Assembly (NCBI GenBank): GCA_963681505.1
Contig: OY811985.1
Location: 4,586,183-4,650,182, forward strand
Source of the DNA: Eunapius fragilis
Lineage: Eukaryota > Porifera > Demospongiae > Spongillida > Spongillidae
Direction of reading: 5' to 3'
Length of the DNA: 64,000 nt
Position 1 is the first letter of the stretch; the number at the start of each line of letters is the position of its first letter. Below are positions 10,701 to 19,685 of the stretch, one piece after another. The notes under the pieces were generated by a model. The model worked only from the letters and a program-made list of their open reading frames with translations. It ran no database searches and was not told the DNA's origin. Made by a program: the position numbers and the translations under genes.

Positions 10701-12128
10701 GACTATAACTCTTCATGTCCTATAATCAAATAGATCCTGTTTTCCATTAGCTTCCCACGACGAAGACCATCTTTTTACTGTTATCACACTTACCAAGAAC
10801 ATTTGACTAACTTTGTTTCGAGCACGAATGGGAGATACGCCATCTGCCAATTCAATGTAGTATAATCGCAATGCAAGTGTTCTTGCATCCGTATCAGCAA
10901 GGTTAGGCATAAATTCCGCTAGAGACTGCAACTCCTTTGCGGCACTTTTTGCAATGGCAGCTGCAGTCCTTCTCTTCGTCGTGTACGGACCGTTTCGCTG
11001 CTACCCCGCTCGCGGGTCTCCCCTTGGAGATTTTTTCACACAAAGTGGTTTCCAAGCAGACATTGCAGCTCGACTAGCCTTTCTCGGCAAGCGACGAGTG
11101 ATTTGGCTCTGAAAAGAACCGTTTTCGCTTTCAACAACACTACCAACGCCCTCAGCCATAATCGATAACTAGTGGATAACTTGAATAACGTTACTATTTT
11201 AATGTAATTCATTGTAAATGGCTGTGTTGTCAAGCCCCATTTCTTTGAAAGCATTTTTTTTGCGATGCATGGCGCGTTGACACTATAGAAACGAGTTCAA
11301 ACGATAAAGTAAGGATCGTACCGCTATCTTGTAAGTTTGCGAGACATAATATTCGTGCAAAGCGAAGCGGCTTGCCTAACACAAAACGATATCAAATATG
11401 GCGTCTGAATCGAAAACACCGTTTCCTTTTACCGGACTAAAAATCTAACTCGAGCAAACGATGGTAAAACGGCCACTCTCCTTATGTGCCATGATTCGTA
11501 ATGATTCGTAGCCGTGCGAGAGAGAAATGTGCCTAAAACTATAAATGGTAATTTGTTTACTATCAATAATCGTAGTGAAACCAAAAAGTCACGTGACGCA
11601 TTCTAGTTGTGAATGCTTATTGAAAAACACATATGCAACAAATGAGCGTTGTTAGATTTTTATTTACGTTCTCATTAATCAAAATACATTCAAGTGACCA
11701 AACTTCACATGAAGAAAAATTTTAGGATCAAGTACCACGATTTCCACTGTATACATTTCCATTTCTATCAACCTTGTTCCCATGGTTTTACACCACCATT
11801 GCCTTCCAATCCTATATGCAGAGAATATTTTTATGTATTTATTTATTTATACTTATAGCGTATAGAGTAGTAGATCAATAGCCTATAAATCTACGGCTGA
11901 CGCGTGCATTGAAATGCAACCTTAAGACAAGAACACTTACCACACAGCGTCGCTGATCCCGGAAGTGGTCCGCGTGGCAACCATGTCCAAGTTTGGACAT
12001 TGCTTGTAGTCTTCCATGTTCTTGAAAGCCCACAGTGAACCATCCCAAAATCGGCCCGTCAAGGATGACGACACGAGCAGGAACCCACCGTCTGCAGCGG
12101 ATAGGCAATTAGAATTGTACCTCGACAT
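707..12128 (-). CDS. WDR77: WDR77/MEP50-like WD40 protein, 3' part beyond resolution
   Basis: Six exons can be chained in one frame on the minus strand: 12128-11941 (start codon at 12128), 4639-4457, 3924-3875, 3785-3715, 891-834 and 772-707, about 205 residues. Exon phases agree at every junction (2,2,1,0,1,1). Exon 1 reads MSRYNSNCLSAADGGFLL, then SSLTGRFWDGSLWAFK, as in the WDR77 N-terminus (SSLSGR-W-GSLW-FK). Exon 2 has LLAMDSGELEVW and ERAVSGGADGR, exon 3 VIVWGLGEL, exon 4 HTDAVLSVSPRPSCKDCFVS, exon 5 VGEVKMWDL; all are WD40 blade signatures. WDR77 is the partner of the arginine methyltransferase PRMT5 in the methylosome (family knowledge). Donors are GT and acceptors AG; the exon 4 donor, GTCAGT, is weak. 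A seventh exon may start near 570 (HWDNVELRCK follows an AG) but its donor is poor. Introns of 7.3 and 2.8 kb carry the mobile DNA listed below. No expression evidence is available. Confidence 0.83.
1651..2340 (+). pseudogene. Tyrosine recombinase remnant (DIRS/Crypton/XerD-like)
   Basis: An open stretch at 1651-1974 encodes a helical core-binding region ending FAGFMHCDELIRL, where tyrosine recombinases of this type normally have a catalytic Arg (FLRxDEL); here it is His. Other frames carry on after a stop at about 1972: DVTFNAECMVAKVRQ near 1975, then HSLQAGGATAAANTS near 2190 and SAKDGYVK near 2278. The usual H-x-x-R box (HSLRAGG) has become HSLQ, and the following conserved G-x-W segment is garbled. 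A G-run at 2107-2121 interrupts the frame. This is a once complete catalytic domain that has lost two active-site arginines. It lies in a WDR77 intron in the opposite orientation. Whether it came from a retrotransposon or a DNA transposon cannot be told, as no flanking repeats were found. Confidence 0.7.
2426..2900. repeat. 29-bp G-rich minisatellite, about 16 copies
   Basis: The unit GTAAGAGGCATGGGGAGGGA followed by GTGGGGGCT repeats head to tail with few changes, mainly at the GCT/GTT/ACT position. Twenty-nine is not a multiple of three and the unit has no stop on the minus strand, so all three minus frames stay open as Pro/Leu/Ser-rich repeats of 29 residues. That is a by-product of the repeat, not evidence of coding. 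Each unit carries runs of three to five G, so the plus strand (the non-template-like strand for the minus-strand WDR77 transcript would be C-rich) could form quadruplexes. It lies within a WDR77 intron. Confidence 0.95.
2901..3714. other. WDR77 intron remainder
   Basis: AT-rich sequence with no recognisable gene. Short GCTACACTAAATGAACAAT-type phrases near 3588-3620 resemble phrases near 955-1005 (CAGCTGCACTAAGTGACCAA), hinting at an old dispersed repeat. Confidence 0.5.
3930..4025. repeat. (GT)n microsatellite
   Basis: Nearly pure GT dinucleotides with a few GC or TA interruptions, immediately upstream (minus strand) of the acceptor of WDR77 exon 3. On the minus strand it makes a (CA)n polypyrimidine-poor stretch next to the splice acceptor. 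Confidence 0.95.
4683..4760. repeat. (GT)n microsatellite
   Basis: GT dinucleotide run with late GC and CA interruptions. It lies 40 bases upstream (minus strand) of the acceptor of WDR77 exon 2, so two successive WDR77 exons each have a (CA)n tract close to the acceptor. Confidence 0.95.
4800..5400. other. WDR77 intron 1, no gene seen
   Basis: Non-coding in appearance. The phrase CAAGTGCGCATGCGCATACT near 5311 is a CpG-containing palindromic patch (GCGCATGCGC) and may belong to the leader of the recombinase element that follows. Confidence 0.4.
5583..5954 (+). pseudogene. Tyrosine recombinase C-terminal fragment, second lineage
   Basis: A 123-codon reading frame holds the C-terminal catalytic boxes of a tyrosine recombinase: HSFRIGAATTAAQKG (the H-x-x-R box), LGRWKS (third motif) and QQYVRIP, whose Tyr is the candidate nucleophile. 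Unlike the remnant at 1651-2340 these boxes look intact. The core-binding domain and the first catalytic Arg are missing. About 150 bases upstream, at 5411, an unconnected start reads MNTQQGEGTSQEAQNAST and then stops, so the element appears to have lost its middle by deletion. Sequence style (SHSFRIGAATTAA) fits DIRS/Ngaro-type recombinases (family knowledge, from memory). No split direct or inverted repeats were identified around it. Confidence 0.7.
5955..7886. other. WDR77 intron 1, AT-rich interspersed sequence
   Basis: No gene recognised. A short hairpin at 6559-6616 pairs CCTATATTTAGCA with TGCTAAATATAGG. The same inverted phrase forms the centre of the MITE at 62654-62946, so this is probably an eroded relative. 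Confidence 0.5.
7891..8048. repeat. Hairpin MITE, near-perfect inverted repeat
   Basis: Arms of about 68 bases (left 7891-7958, right 7978-8048) are almost perfectly complementary around a loop of about 20 bases. The outer ends read AAAAAAATCGTGTTCCGGAC and its complement GTCCGGAACACGATTTTTTT. The only obvious arm differences are one or two bases near TTAACC/GGTAAAA and TGTATTC/GAATACG. Such a fold-back unit without coding capacity is typical of a young miniature inverted-repeat element. Transcribed, it would give a stable hairpin. Confidence 0.9.
8834..10649 (+). pseudogene. DDE transposase with one frameshift
   Basis: Two overlapping frames, 8834-9754 and 9669-10649, make one transposase of about 600 residues. 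The first begins with a basic segment (RRLPRKASRAAMSAWK) followed by a helix-turn-helix-like region (NKVSQMFLVSAATVKRW) and a second DNA-binding-like stretch (VSRMTVLRWMHKLGYKW). The catalytic domain starts at the first Asp in LLHGNHDECK, where the frame breaks: the next frame resumes with ANEGNRFAWVSDDAY, so a few bases around 9745-9752 seem to be missing. The second catalytic Asp is in LLLTYDNAPSH and the likely third acid is the Glu of HVEMCWAHVKQYC, giving D-D-E. The frameshift directly after the first catalytic Asp makes this copy inactive as read. Large transposases of this kind with PKGEG/PKGDG after the first Asp are known in fungi and invertebrates (from memory). Confidence 0.85.
10713..11159 (-). 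pseudogene. Second, reversed copy of the transposase N-terminus
   Basis: Within the right arm, the same start (complement at 11159) and the same basic N-terminus are present. A single C-to-T change turns the first Gln of the RAGQQRNG segment into TAG. The frame then runs on through NLADTDARTLALRLYYIE and VKRWSSSWEANGKQDL to a stop at 10713. From SSWE onward it differs from the left copy (ESIGEDALLDHRSE against EANGKQDLFDYRT) but is still homologous. So the right end was derived from, or converted by, the 5' end of a related element. It contains only DNA-binding regions and no catalytic residues. Confidence 0.8.
11770..11850. repeat. Remnant of the CAAGTAATAAAAAC MITE family
   Basis: The phrases TTTTACACCACCATTGCCTT and CCAATCCTATATGC followed by AGAGAATATTTTTATG match the right arm of the MITEs at 53963-54234 and 62654-62946. 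No left arm is visible; the Tc1-like element appears to have inserted beside or into this relic. Confidence 0.65.
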
Positions 12129-12263
12129 CGAAGCAAGTTTTCAACCCACCCGCTCTATGTACCAACGCATCTAAGTGACGCCAAGACATCTGCGAAGTAG
12201 GTGCGCGCTAATTCAAATCCACGCGTTACACGTGTGACCCGTTGGAAGGGCGTTACTTGGAAC
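12129..12263. promoter_or_regulatory. Divergent promoter region, WDR77 / MRPL21
   Basis: Only 135 bases separate the WDR77 start codon (minus, 12128) from the MRPL21 start codon used here (plus, 12264). The stretch holds CpG sites (CACGCGTTACACGTGTG near 12220) and no TATA box in an obvious place. Two housekeeping-type genes arranged head to head over a short CpG-containing gap is the classic bidirectional promoter layout; that both are driven from here is inference. Confidence 0.6.
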
Positions 12264-14837
12264 ATGAATGTGTTCCGGCAGTTTGTCACGCAGCTGTTAG
12301 CTGCCCCGGTGGTTAGAAGCTTGATTCATACGGCGCCGAACTCTCAGCAATGGGGCTGGCTCGGTGTAAAGATGATGACGCAAAGGACGCTATCCTTTAC
12401 ACCTTCACGGTAAATCTGCTTTACTAACCCCCGCCTCGTATCATCTGCCAAAGTACAGCATCATCATGTCGTGTAGAGAATATGTACAATTTATGGGGTA
12501 CGTCATCTGATTTTTCCCCTCTAACATGCGCTCTGTATATTCAAACCCAAGGTCTCTGAAAGTTTTGCCAACTGTAAGTGACGTCACTAATCGAGCAAGT
12601 AAGAAAATTAGTTTAAATAACTTCTGATCTTTTTAACTACATGATTGTTCTTAAGAAACACTTCAAGAAGTTAACAGTGAGATAGACAAGGCACCTCCCA
12701 ATAAAGTGTTTGCCGTTGTTCATATCGGTGAGTTTAGAGAGACAGTTGGATCCATTCCCTGACCTTATTGTGGTTCTTTATGGCCTTAAGGAGGACGACA
12801 GTTCAAGATAACAAATAATGACCTCATTGTCATCAACAGGATCAAAGCTGACATTGGTGAAAAGATAGCTCTTAATAAGGTATGAGGCTCTTTTTTTTTT
12901 CTTCGTACATAATGTAGCTGAGCATCATAGTTTCCTTGGAAAGGTATTTTTTGTTTATCATAGCCAAGTGTAACTTTATGATAATTGTGCTTGTGTGCTA
13001 TTCAAAGAAGTTGAGATGGAGTAAGGGGGGGAGGGAGTTTGACTGCAACTTAAACCAAAACACAAAGCATAAAAATTGTAGTAGCTGGAGCAAGGCAGGA
13101 GTATTGCTTTAGCTATACAGACATCACATTTTACTAGGTATAAAACTGAAATAGAGAGAGGATAGCTATACAGACATCACATTATAAAACTGAAATAGAG
13201 AGAGGACATTGAAAAATCATAAGTGGTGTGGTTGTGTTCTTGTGTTGGCAGGTTTTGCTGGCAGGCTCTGAGAGTTTCAGCCTTGTTGGTACACCAGTGC
13301 TTAGGTAGGTTTGGGGTTTTGGGGGGGGGGGGGGGGGGGGGGGGAGACTTATAAGTTATTTTCTTCTTTACCTTCCCTTCTCGTATTAGTCAGGATCATG
13401 CTAGGGTGTTGGCCACTATTGTCGAGCACAACAAGACTGCAAAGGTGATTGTCTTCAAGAAGAAGAGGAGAAAGATGTACAAACGGAAAAGAGGTCAGTT
13501 GGTGTGGTCATTCTTGTTGCTCAAAGTCAGAAATGTTTGGTACAGTTGTTGTCTAAGAGTAATGCATGAATGATGCGTGAACAGAATAAAATGGCAGACA
13601 ATACTGAAAGGATACGTTTTCACTACATGACATAGGATAACCTACCAGCTGTGGACGGCTATATATAAGCCACCAACATTTTTAAACAGCCATTTTGGCA
13701 TAAGCACGGTCCCACTACCAAATATTAATTCCCTTGTGGTGAAGTGATTTGTGCTTGACAAATTTGGTAATCACTTCATAATTGTGCAGGTTTTCTATCT
13801 ATACTAATAACGAAGTATTTGACCATTTTTATAACCACATGAATATAAAATTTCATTAAAAAATACCAGATGAGTATCATAATATAACAGAGATCCTACA
13901 TGTACCACAAACGTTCACTTCCTAATTCAAGTAACCTGTTCCCACTGCTAACTACAGTGTGTACCTGTTGCTGCATTCCTCACAAACAATTGTCGCAGTG
14001 AAAATACAGATGATTGCTATGAATAGATTATATTTAGAATAAGCTTTCAGCCAATTTGTTACATTGCTATATTCCATCTTCATTTAAATTTGTCTTCATA
14101 AAATTTTGGCTTCACAATATATTTTCCACCCCATGAAATGTAAAATAATGATACCCATTCGACCAGCAACATTTGGTGCACTGCAGTGTATGGCCTTGTT
14201 TTGTGAACATCAAAGTACATATATATATGTATCGGTAATGTGTAAGCACAGAGGTTGCTTGTACAACTTTATAAGCAGTGTTATTGCTTCAACTGTCCAA
14301 ACCATTGCAACAGGAAGCCATCTTAAAGTAGTTGTGGCACATTGATACTTTGATACACCCCGGAGCCAAGCAATGGGTGAATTGGAAGCTGCTCTAAAAC
14401 CTGGTATTAAGACATTTACACCAGGTTATATCATGGCAAGTATGTATGCATTTAGTATTATCCCATACAAGTTATCAAAGAACAAGGAATTATTAACCTG
14501 CCCAAGCTCTTATCTATTCCTTTGTGGTTGAGGGAATTTCCCTTCCCCATTTGGATGTGCTGGGGAAGTTAGTTATCTGGTTTGTGGTCATATTGTGGCT
14601 GAAGCTGAAGGAGATTATTATAAGCATCTGTAGCCTGAAACAGATCATTACAGCTCCCATTTTTAAGAGTAATGTAATATTGTTTAGTAAGGTAAGATAT
14701 TGTATTTTTAATGTGCGCAATCTGTTGTACAGGTTGAGTCAAAGTGATATCATTTATTTTTAATTTATGTAGGTCATCGTCAAGACATAACTGTGTTGAG
14801 GATTAACAGTATTGAACTGTCACCAACATTGCAATAG
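12264..14837 (+). CDS. MRPL21: Mitochondrial large ribosomal subunit protein bL21m
   Basis: Exons: 12264-12363 (first exon, donor uncertain), 12656-12727, 12791-12879, 13252-13304, 13390-13493 and 14773-14837, giving 160 residues with all phases consistent. The start reads [20 protein letters not shown], a basic, amphipathic mitochondrial presequence without acidic residues. The mature part has [15 protein letters not shown] (bacterial L21: V-x-x-GGKQ), [61 protein letters not shown] and the end [10 protein letters not shown], as in MRPL21. L21 sits in the large subunit of the mitochondrial ribosome near the bL20m/23S-like rRNA core (family knowledge). Another donor for exon 1 at 12410 (CACG|GTAAAT) looks stronger, but it would need an extra small exon to restore the phase. 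The last intron (13494-14772) is 1.3 kb. Confidence 0.88.
13318..13345. repeat. Poly-G tract
   Basis: A run of more than 20 G, broken only near its start and by one final A, 15 bases downstream of the MRPL21 exon 5 donor. Length is likely to be polymorphic or mis-sequenced. Confidence 0.9.
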
Positions 14838-15018
14838 TCGTAGCATACTTTGTACCGTCCTGTGTTGGCAATGGTGGGTTCGAGCAGCGCCTCGGTGAAG
14901 CCATATTGCGCATGCGTGACGCTGTATGTGATTGATTATATTACCATGAGCAACGCGATTAATTCAGTCCCGGGAAAGCTACGGTCTTGAGGGTAAACGC
15001 TATCGATAAATTCGTGAA
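14838..15018. promoter_or_regulatory. Short MRPL21-MYLIP intergenic region
   Basis: Only 181 bases lie between the MRPL21 stop and the next start codon in the same orientation. The gap contains TTGCGCATGCGTGACGC near 14908, an NRF-1-like GCGCATGCG palindrome, and no clear polyadenylation signal before it. It must hold both the 3' end of MRPL21 and the promoter of the downstream gene. Confidence 0.5.
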
Positions 15019-18000
15019 ATGGAAGAGACGTTGGGCAGACCTCCTATGGCGGAAAATACAAGACGCAAGCAAGTGGACTTCATGGTTGCTTTACCGAACC
15101 ATATCGCATACTCCTTCCAACTGCCGTACGATTGCAAAGGACAGGCGTGCCTTGATAAGGTTTGCACTGGTAGTAAGGGTAGGTATTGTCTGATGACACG
15201 CCTTCTCGGTGTCTCCGCTTACTACTGCGGGATTGGCAGCTTGCTAACAGCGTGTGCATTTGTAGTAACTTAATGTGTGAAAGGGTCGCCTGTGTCGATG
15301 CATGATACGGATAGTGTTGCGAATAAAAAATTATCAGCGCTACGGTTTCTGGATCAATCTGCATGTATCCGATAGAAAGAAAAAAATCATCAGAATATTA
15401 GCTCTATTGGTTCCTTACGTTAAGTTATATGGAGTTAGTGGTTTCAACTGAACTCCCGTGGGGAAGATGTCGTGGGGGGGGGGGGGGGGGGGGGGAGCGT
15501 ATAAACACTAGACTCCAGCCACGTCGTAAATGCTTTACTACTAAATCAACTGAAGTTGTGTGTGTATACGTTCCGCTATAAACCCCACACGATGTATTTT
15601 GACATTCTTCAATCATTCATAGATATGTGGTATACTAGGCATCATTGAGTCGGACTACTTTGGTCTAAAGTACTCAGAGAGGCAGACTGGGTGGAAGATA
15701 TGGCTCAACAATCGACAAGAAGTGAGGCACCAGATTACGTCTCGGCCACCATATCAGCTGACATTGTGGGTCAAGTACTACACAGATGTCAACCTCATCC
15801 TTCAGCCAATCACTGTGTAAGTATCATGGCCTTGTTAAGTGGTTTTGAGAGGGAGGGGGTAAGCCAAGAGATTTGGTTAAGTTGGGTTGGGTATTTTTGG
15901 GGGAAGGGTGGGGGGGGGGGGGGGTAAGTTGCTAAAGATGTACGTGTAATTCTCTTGGGGGTACTTACTTTTCAATAACTTTATAAAGCATCACCTGGGA
16001 GGGGGAGGTGCCCTGTTACTAGTAACCGTAGTTACATAGCCAAGTGTAGGCTGTATGGGGTGAGAAAACATGCCTTTTAAGCAGCCACATGAGGTCAATT
16101 GCTGTAGTCATCCCACAGGTTGATGGAATTGTGACATTCCAAGTCTGGATGCTGCCCATACCAACACACATAGTACCGTAGTGGGGGAAGGAATTCATGT
16201 GGGTTATGCCTGTGTTTATCCTACTTACATAAAACCTCTGCATGTTTGAATTGATGTGTACAGTATGGAGTTACTGCTGGGTAATACGGATTCCTCAGAA
16301 TTTCCATAAGCGTTAAATGTGAGAACATAAACATTGCACAATAGGGATACTTTCTTCATGACTGTGAAGAGGCAGCTGAAGGAAGGCTCACTCTATATGC
16401 AAGACTCGCAAAAGGGTATCATCGGTGCCTTCATCGCCCAGTCTGAATATGGGGACATCCTTGAGATGGCTGGGGGCACAGGGCCCGAGGCGGTGAACCT
16501 GTATGGCTATCCAGAGTACTTCCCTGATTGGAATGTGGGAATAGTGAAGAACATAGCTGACGAGCATAGGAAGATTAAAGGTTTGTTACCACAAGTATTG
16601 TTGTTTTTTTTTGCACTGGTGGCTTGTCCAGCTGAGGTTTTCTTGCTTGTACTACTACCAATATGTATGTAGGTGTGTGTGCGTGTGTGCACAGTGTCTG
16701 TGACAAGCTATTGAAATACAATTACAGGTATGCCACCTGCTGAAGCGAAGCGCCAGTTCCTGAAGCATGCATCCGAGCTATTTCGCTATGGATTGGAAAT
16801 GACCAAAGTGGTCATCTCCGATGGACAGCGTGCCATGGTCGGGATTGGTGGAGGCGCCATACATGTCTTTGACATGCAGTGGAGCTACATTAAAAGGTAT
16901 GCTTCACTCCAGCTTATTTAGCATGGCTTCTGTATGCATACATCACAGCACATGTTCTTGTCGTATCATGCTGCAACGAAGGGTTTGTGGCCCAACCATT
17001 CAGCTCGCTTATCTCAACCAGTACTTACCATTCATATCTTACAGCAACCCCCCCCCCCCCCTCCACCTTCACACCCAACCTAAAACATTAAGTGCAACCC
17101 TCCCCCCCACAGGATACCTTACAACCACCTTACAACGGTTCTGTATGGGATTGACAACTTCACGGTGCAGTTCAAAACACGGAACCAGCAGCAGGAGATT
17201 GTGGAACAGAGGATGAAATTTGTTGTCCCTAGCACGGCGATTGCAAAGTCCCTCTTCAGGTCAACAACTGAGAACCAAACATTTTTCTTGCACCCGACAG
17301 TTAACGACGACGTTCGGAACCACGCCCACTCGTCCAGTCTTGCCAAGTGTAAGCTCCTGGTCAAGCACCTACTCAAGTTGAACATTAGGGTGGAGCCCCA
17401 GTATTACTTTGATGTGGTGAGGACAAAGCACGAGTCATACACATATGCGTGGCAGAGGCTGCACCAGGTCAACCAGCGGGAAATGAACACAGCAGCCACT
17501 GCAGCAGGAGCAGCTAGTACCAGCATTGGGTAAGTCTAGTGCATCTTTAAGGGAATGGGTAGAGAAGTTTCCTGTGTGAAGGACAACCAGTTTTTTTTTT
17601 TTCTCTGTATCTTAGCACACAGCATGAAGTGACGTGTGTTTGTGTGTGTTGATTGATGGTCTTAATATCTAGTTACACAATTTCCCCTTCTTCCCTCTCT
17701 TCTCCCCACCCCCTCTTTATTTTCAAGAGAGTCAGATATCTACAGTCCAGGTTCCGTTCCACCCTCGTGCACCACATCCTCAGGGATGCAGACCAAGTCT
17801 AAAATGAACCTTTTCTGGGGCCTCTCCCAGAGCAGTTGCGACCTAGCCAAGGAGCTCCTGCCCGAGTCACAACTCACCGAGACCTCCTCAGACGAATTCT
17901 TGAGCACGTTTGTGGTGGGGAAGGGCGTGCAGGAGGTGAAGGTGAAGGAGGAGGAGGAAGACCCAGCCGCAGAGGAGAAGCTGACAGAGTCGCAGGGAAA

Positions 18001-18196
18001 GAAGCTGCGCAGACTCTTGCTCAAAATTCACGACCAACGGACTTGCCGCGTGTGCATGGACAACCCCATCTCTGCTGTGTTCTGCCCCTGCGGACATCAC
18101 ATTGCCTGCTACGAGTGTGCGGTGAGGGTGCCTCGGTGCCCCCTCTGCAGAGACGAGATAGGTTTTGTGCAGTATGTGTACTGCAACAGTTCCTGA
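15019..18196 (+). CDS. MYLIP: FERM-RING E3 ubiquitin ligase, MYLIP/IDOL-like
   Basis: Six exons, 15019-15169, 15639-15816, 16345-16580, 16728-16896, 17113-17529 and 17728-18196, sum to 1,620 bases (539 residues) with every phase matching. FERM F1 covers exons 1-2 (IIESDYFGLKYSE, then LTLWVKYYTDVNLILQPIT, close to IIEVDYFGL and VKFF-x-PHLILQ of human MYLIP). F2 follows (DTFFMTVKRQLKEGSLY), then F3 (YGLEMTKVVISDGQRAMVGIGG; CKLLVKHLLKLNI). A low-complexity linker with an acidic, Lys/Glu-rich stretch leads to a C3HC4 RING at about residues 490-524 (CRVCMDNP, FCPCGHHIACYECA, CPLC) and a C-terminal tail FVQYVYCNSS resembling VEHVQHVYLPT. In vertebrates MYLIP ubiquitinates lipoprotein receptors and myosin regulatory light chain; the ligand here is unknown. 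It is about 95 residues longer than the human protein, mostly in F2 and the linker. Confidence 0.93.
15474..15496. repeat. Poly-G tract in MYLIP intron 1
   Basis: About 20 consecutive G. Similar tracts at 15910-15924 (intron 2, poly-G) and 17047-17060 (intron 4, poly-C) show that homopolymer G/C runs gather in this gene's introns. Confidence 0.9.
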
Positions 18197-19530
18197 GAAC
18201 AACAGTGTCACATGTACATGTTAATGTGTGTTATACCACAAAGAAAGAGAGAGAGGGGGGGGGGGGGGGGGGGGAAGAAGGAAAAAACAAGATCTGGCAC
18301 CAAATATTGTTTTAATGCATGCATTTGTGTGCACACACGAGCTGAATGTTTAGGAACTCTGGCACTCTTCCTTCTCTCTTTTTCCTTCCCTCACTTCCCT
18401 CCTCCCCTCCTTCCTCCAATGTTCCTCCCTCCCCCTCCTCTCCATTACTCCACCGTTCCTCCCCCCCCCCCCCCCCCCCCCCCCCCCCCATCTCGCTCAA
18501 TCCTTCTTTGGCAGTACAATATAATGCTTCATTTGTTGTCCCACACATGCCTGTGTGATGTTCATGATGTCAAGAGTTGTGCATGAGTAAATTCCCACGG
18601 GGGTGGTCCCCTCTTTGATGGTAACAAGGAGAAAGAGCAGCAGGAATGTCGTCTTAATCAAGTGAATCTCGTCTATAGGGAGGGGGAGGGGGAGGGGGAG
18701 GGGGGGGGGAAGAGGACAAAAAAGCCAATGGTGGTGGACTACCGATGTACAATATGTGCCAAATGTTAGTACCTTATGAATGACCACAATGTGAGTGCAC
18801 CCAGAGGTATCTCAAGGCCCAGTCCTACCAATGCTACGATCATAACCACCAGCTCCACTCTCAGCCTATTGGGAATGAAGGTGCAGTTAGTAGGGGTTCA
18901 CACCCAGGACCACACACACGTGCAACCAATTTAGACAACAGCAATTCTTACTTAGCAACCAATGAACGTCATTATTTATGTGTTGGTGGTGGCTATAAAA
19001 GTTTGTCAGCAATGAAGTTGCCCAACCACAACGTGAATACCGCTGTGTGAAACAGACAGTGGGGATTGTTAATATCCCTGTTTGCAGCACATGTACATGC
19101 TTACTATGTAATGAATACACACCACAGCTACCAACTAGTGTCCGCCGGCCAGCATCTATGGTTCAGTAATGAATAGTTATGGTACCCTGCATGGGCCATG
19201 GGTACTTGTATATCCATGACAACAATTAAAATAACAAATACAAGCAGGAGGAGCTTCAAACCACAACCACACCATGTTTTATGTTGGCTGTTGCTCATAA
19301 CGGTGAATACATGTACCCAAGAGAGTGAAACATATATTCACGGGATGACACATAGATATCATGCATGTACAATGCAGTGTGCAGGCGTCAACATATCCGC
19401 TTGTGTGAAGTTAAGATATACACCCTAGGATGCATGGAGGACTGACTAATTATTTTCGAACCTAGCTAGCATTACTGCTTTAAAAAGTGTTGTGCTAAGC
19501 TGTATGTACTAAGGTGTATGTACATACAGT
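18197..19530. other. Intergenic, homopolymer-rich
   Basis: No gene recognised. It contains a G-run at 18257-18275, a C-run of about 30 at 18460-18489 preceded by a long pyrimidine stretch, and a (GGGGGA)n block at 18677-18711. The remainder is ordinary AT-rich sequence. Confidence 0.7.
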
Positions 19531-19532
19531 GC

Positions 19533-19680
19533 ATTATAATTTGGATTTACTATTAATCAAATGTGGTGCAAATGTGCAATTTAAGTATGCATTTCCACTA
19601 CATTAAATGAAAGCTTTGGTGTTGATGTCACTTATAACACATTTTCATCACATTTGATTAATAATAAATCCAAATTCTAA
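19533..19680. repeat. Inverted repeat, MITE-like
   Basis: TTTGGATTTACTATTAATCA at about 19541 pairs with TGATTAATAATAAATCCAAA at about 19654-19674; the complementarity continues into CAAATGTGG/TCACATTTG. About 90 bases of unpaired sequence separate the arms. It ends right beside the 25-bp minisatellite that starts at about 19686, so the array could have grown from sequence at the edge of this element. Confidence 0.7.
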
Positions 19681-19685
19681 TCTAG

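Larger units (their letters stand above)
8244..11749 (+). mobile_element. Tc1/mariner-superfamily transposon with ~1-kb inverted arms
   Basis: The outer ends are CAGTGGAAATCGTGGTAC at 8244 and its exact complement ending at 11749, each flanked by TA (8242-8243 and 11750-11751). This is the TA target duplication of the IS630/Tc1/mariner superfamily. The inverted arms are very long: about 8244-9240 against about 10755-11749, nearly identical over most of their length. The left arm includes the promoter region and the first 130 or so codons of the transposase; the right arm has the same N-terminal coding region reversed. Inside 9240 and 10755 the two sides are still recognisably related but much less alike. 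The element sits in WDR77 intron 1 and its right flank contains a scrap of the MITE family described at 34.6 kb. Confidence 0.88.

Noticed and set aside
12201..12413. Earlier MRPL21 start at 12201
   Set aside because: In frame but it would add an Arg/Thr-rich stretch in front of a good mitochondrial presequence beginning at 12264; not excluded.
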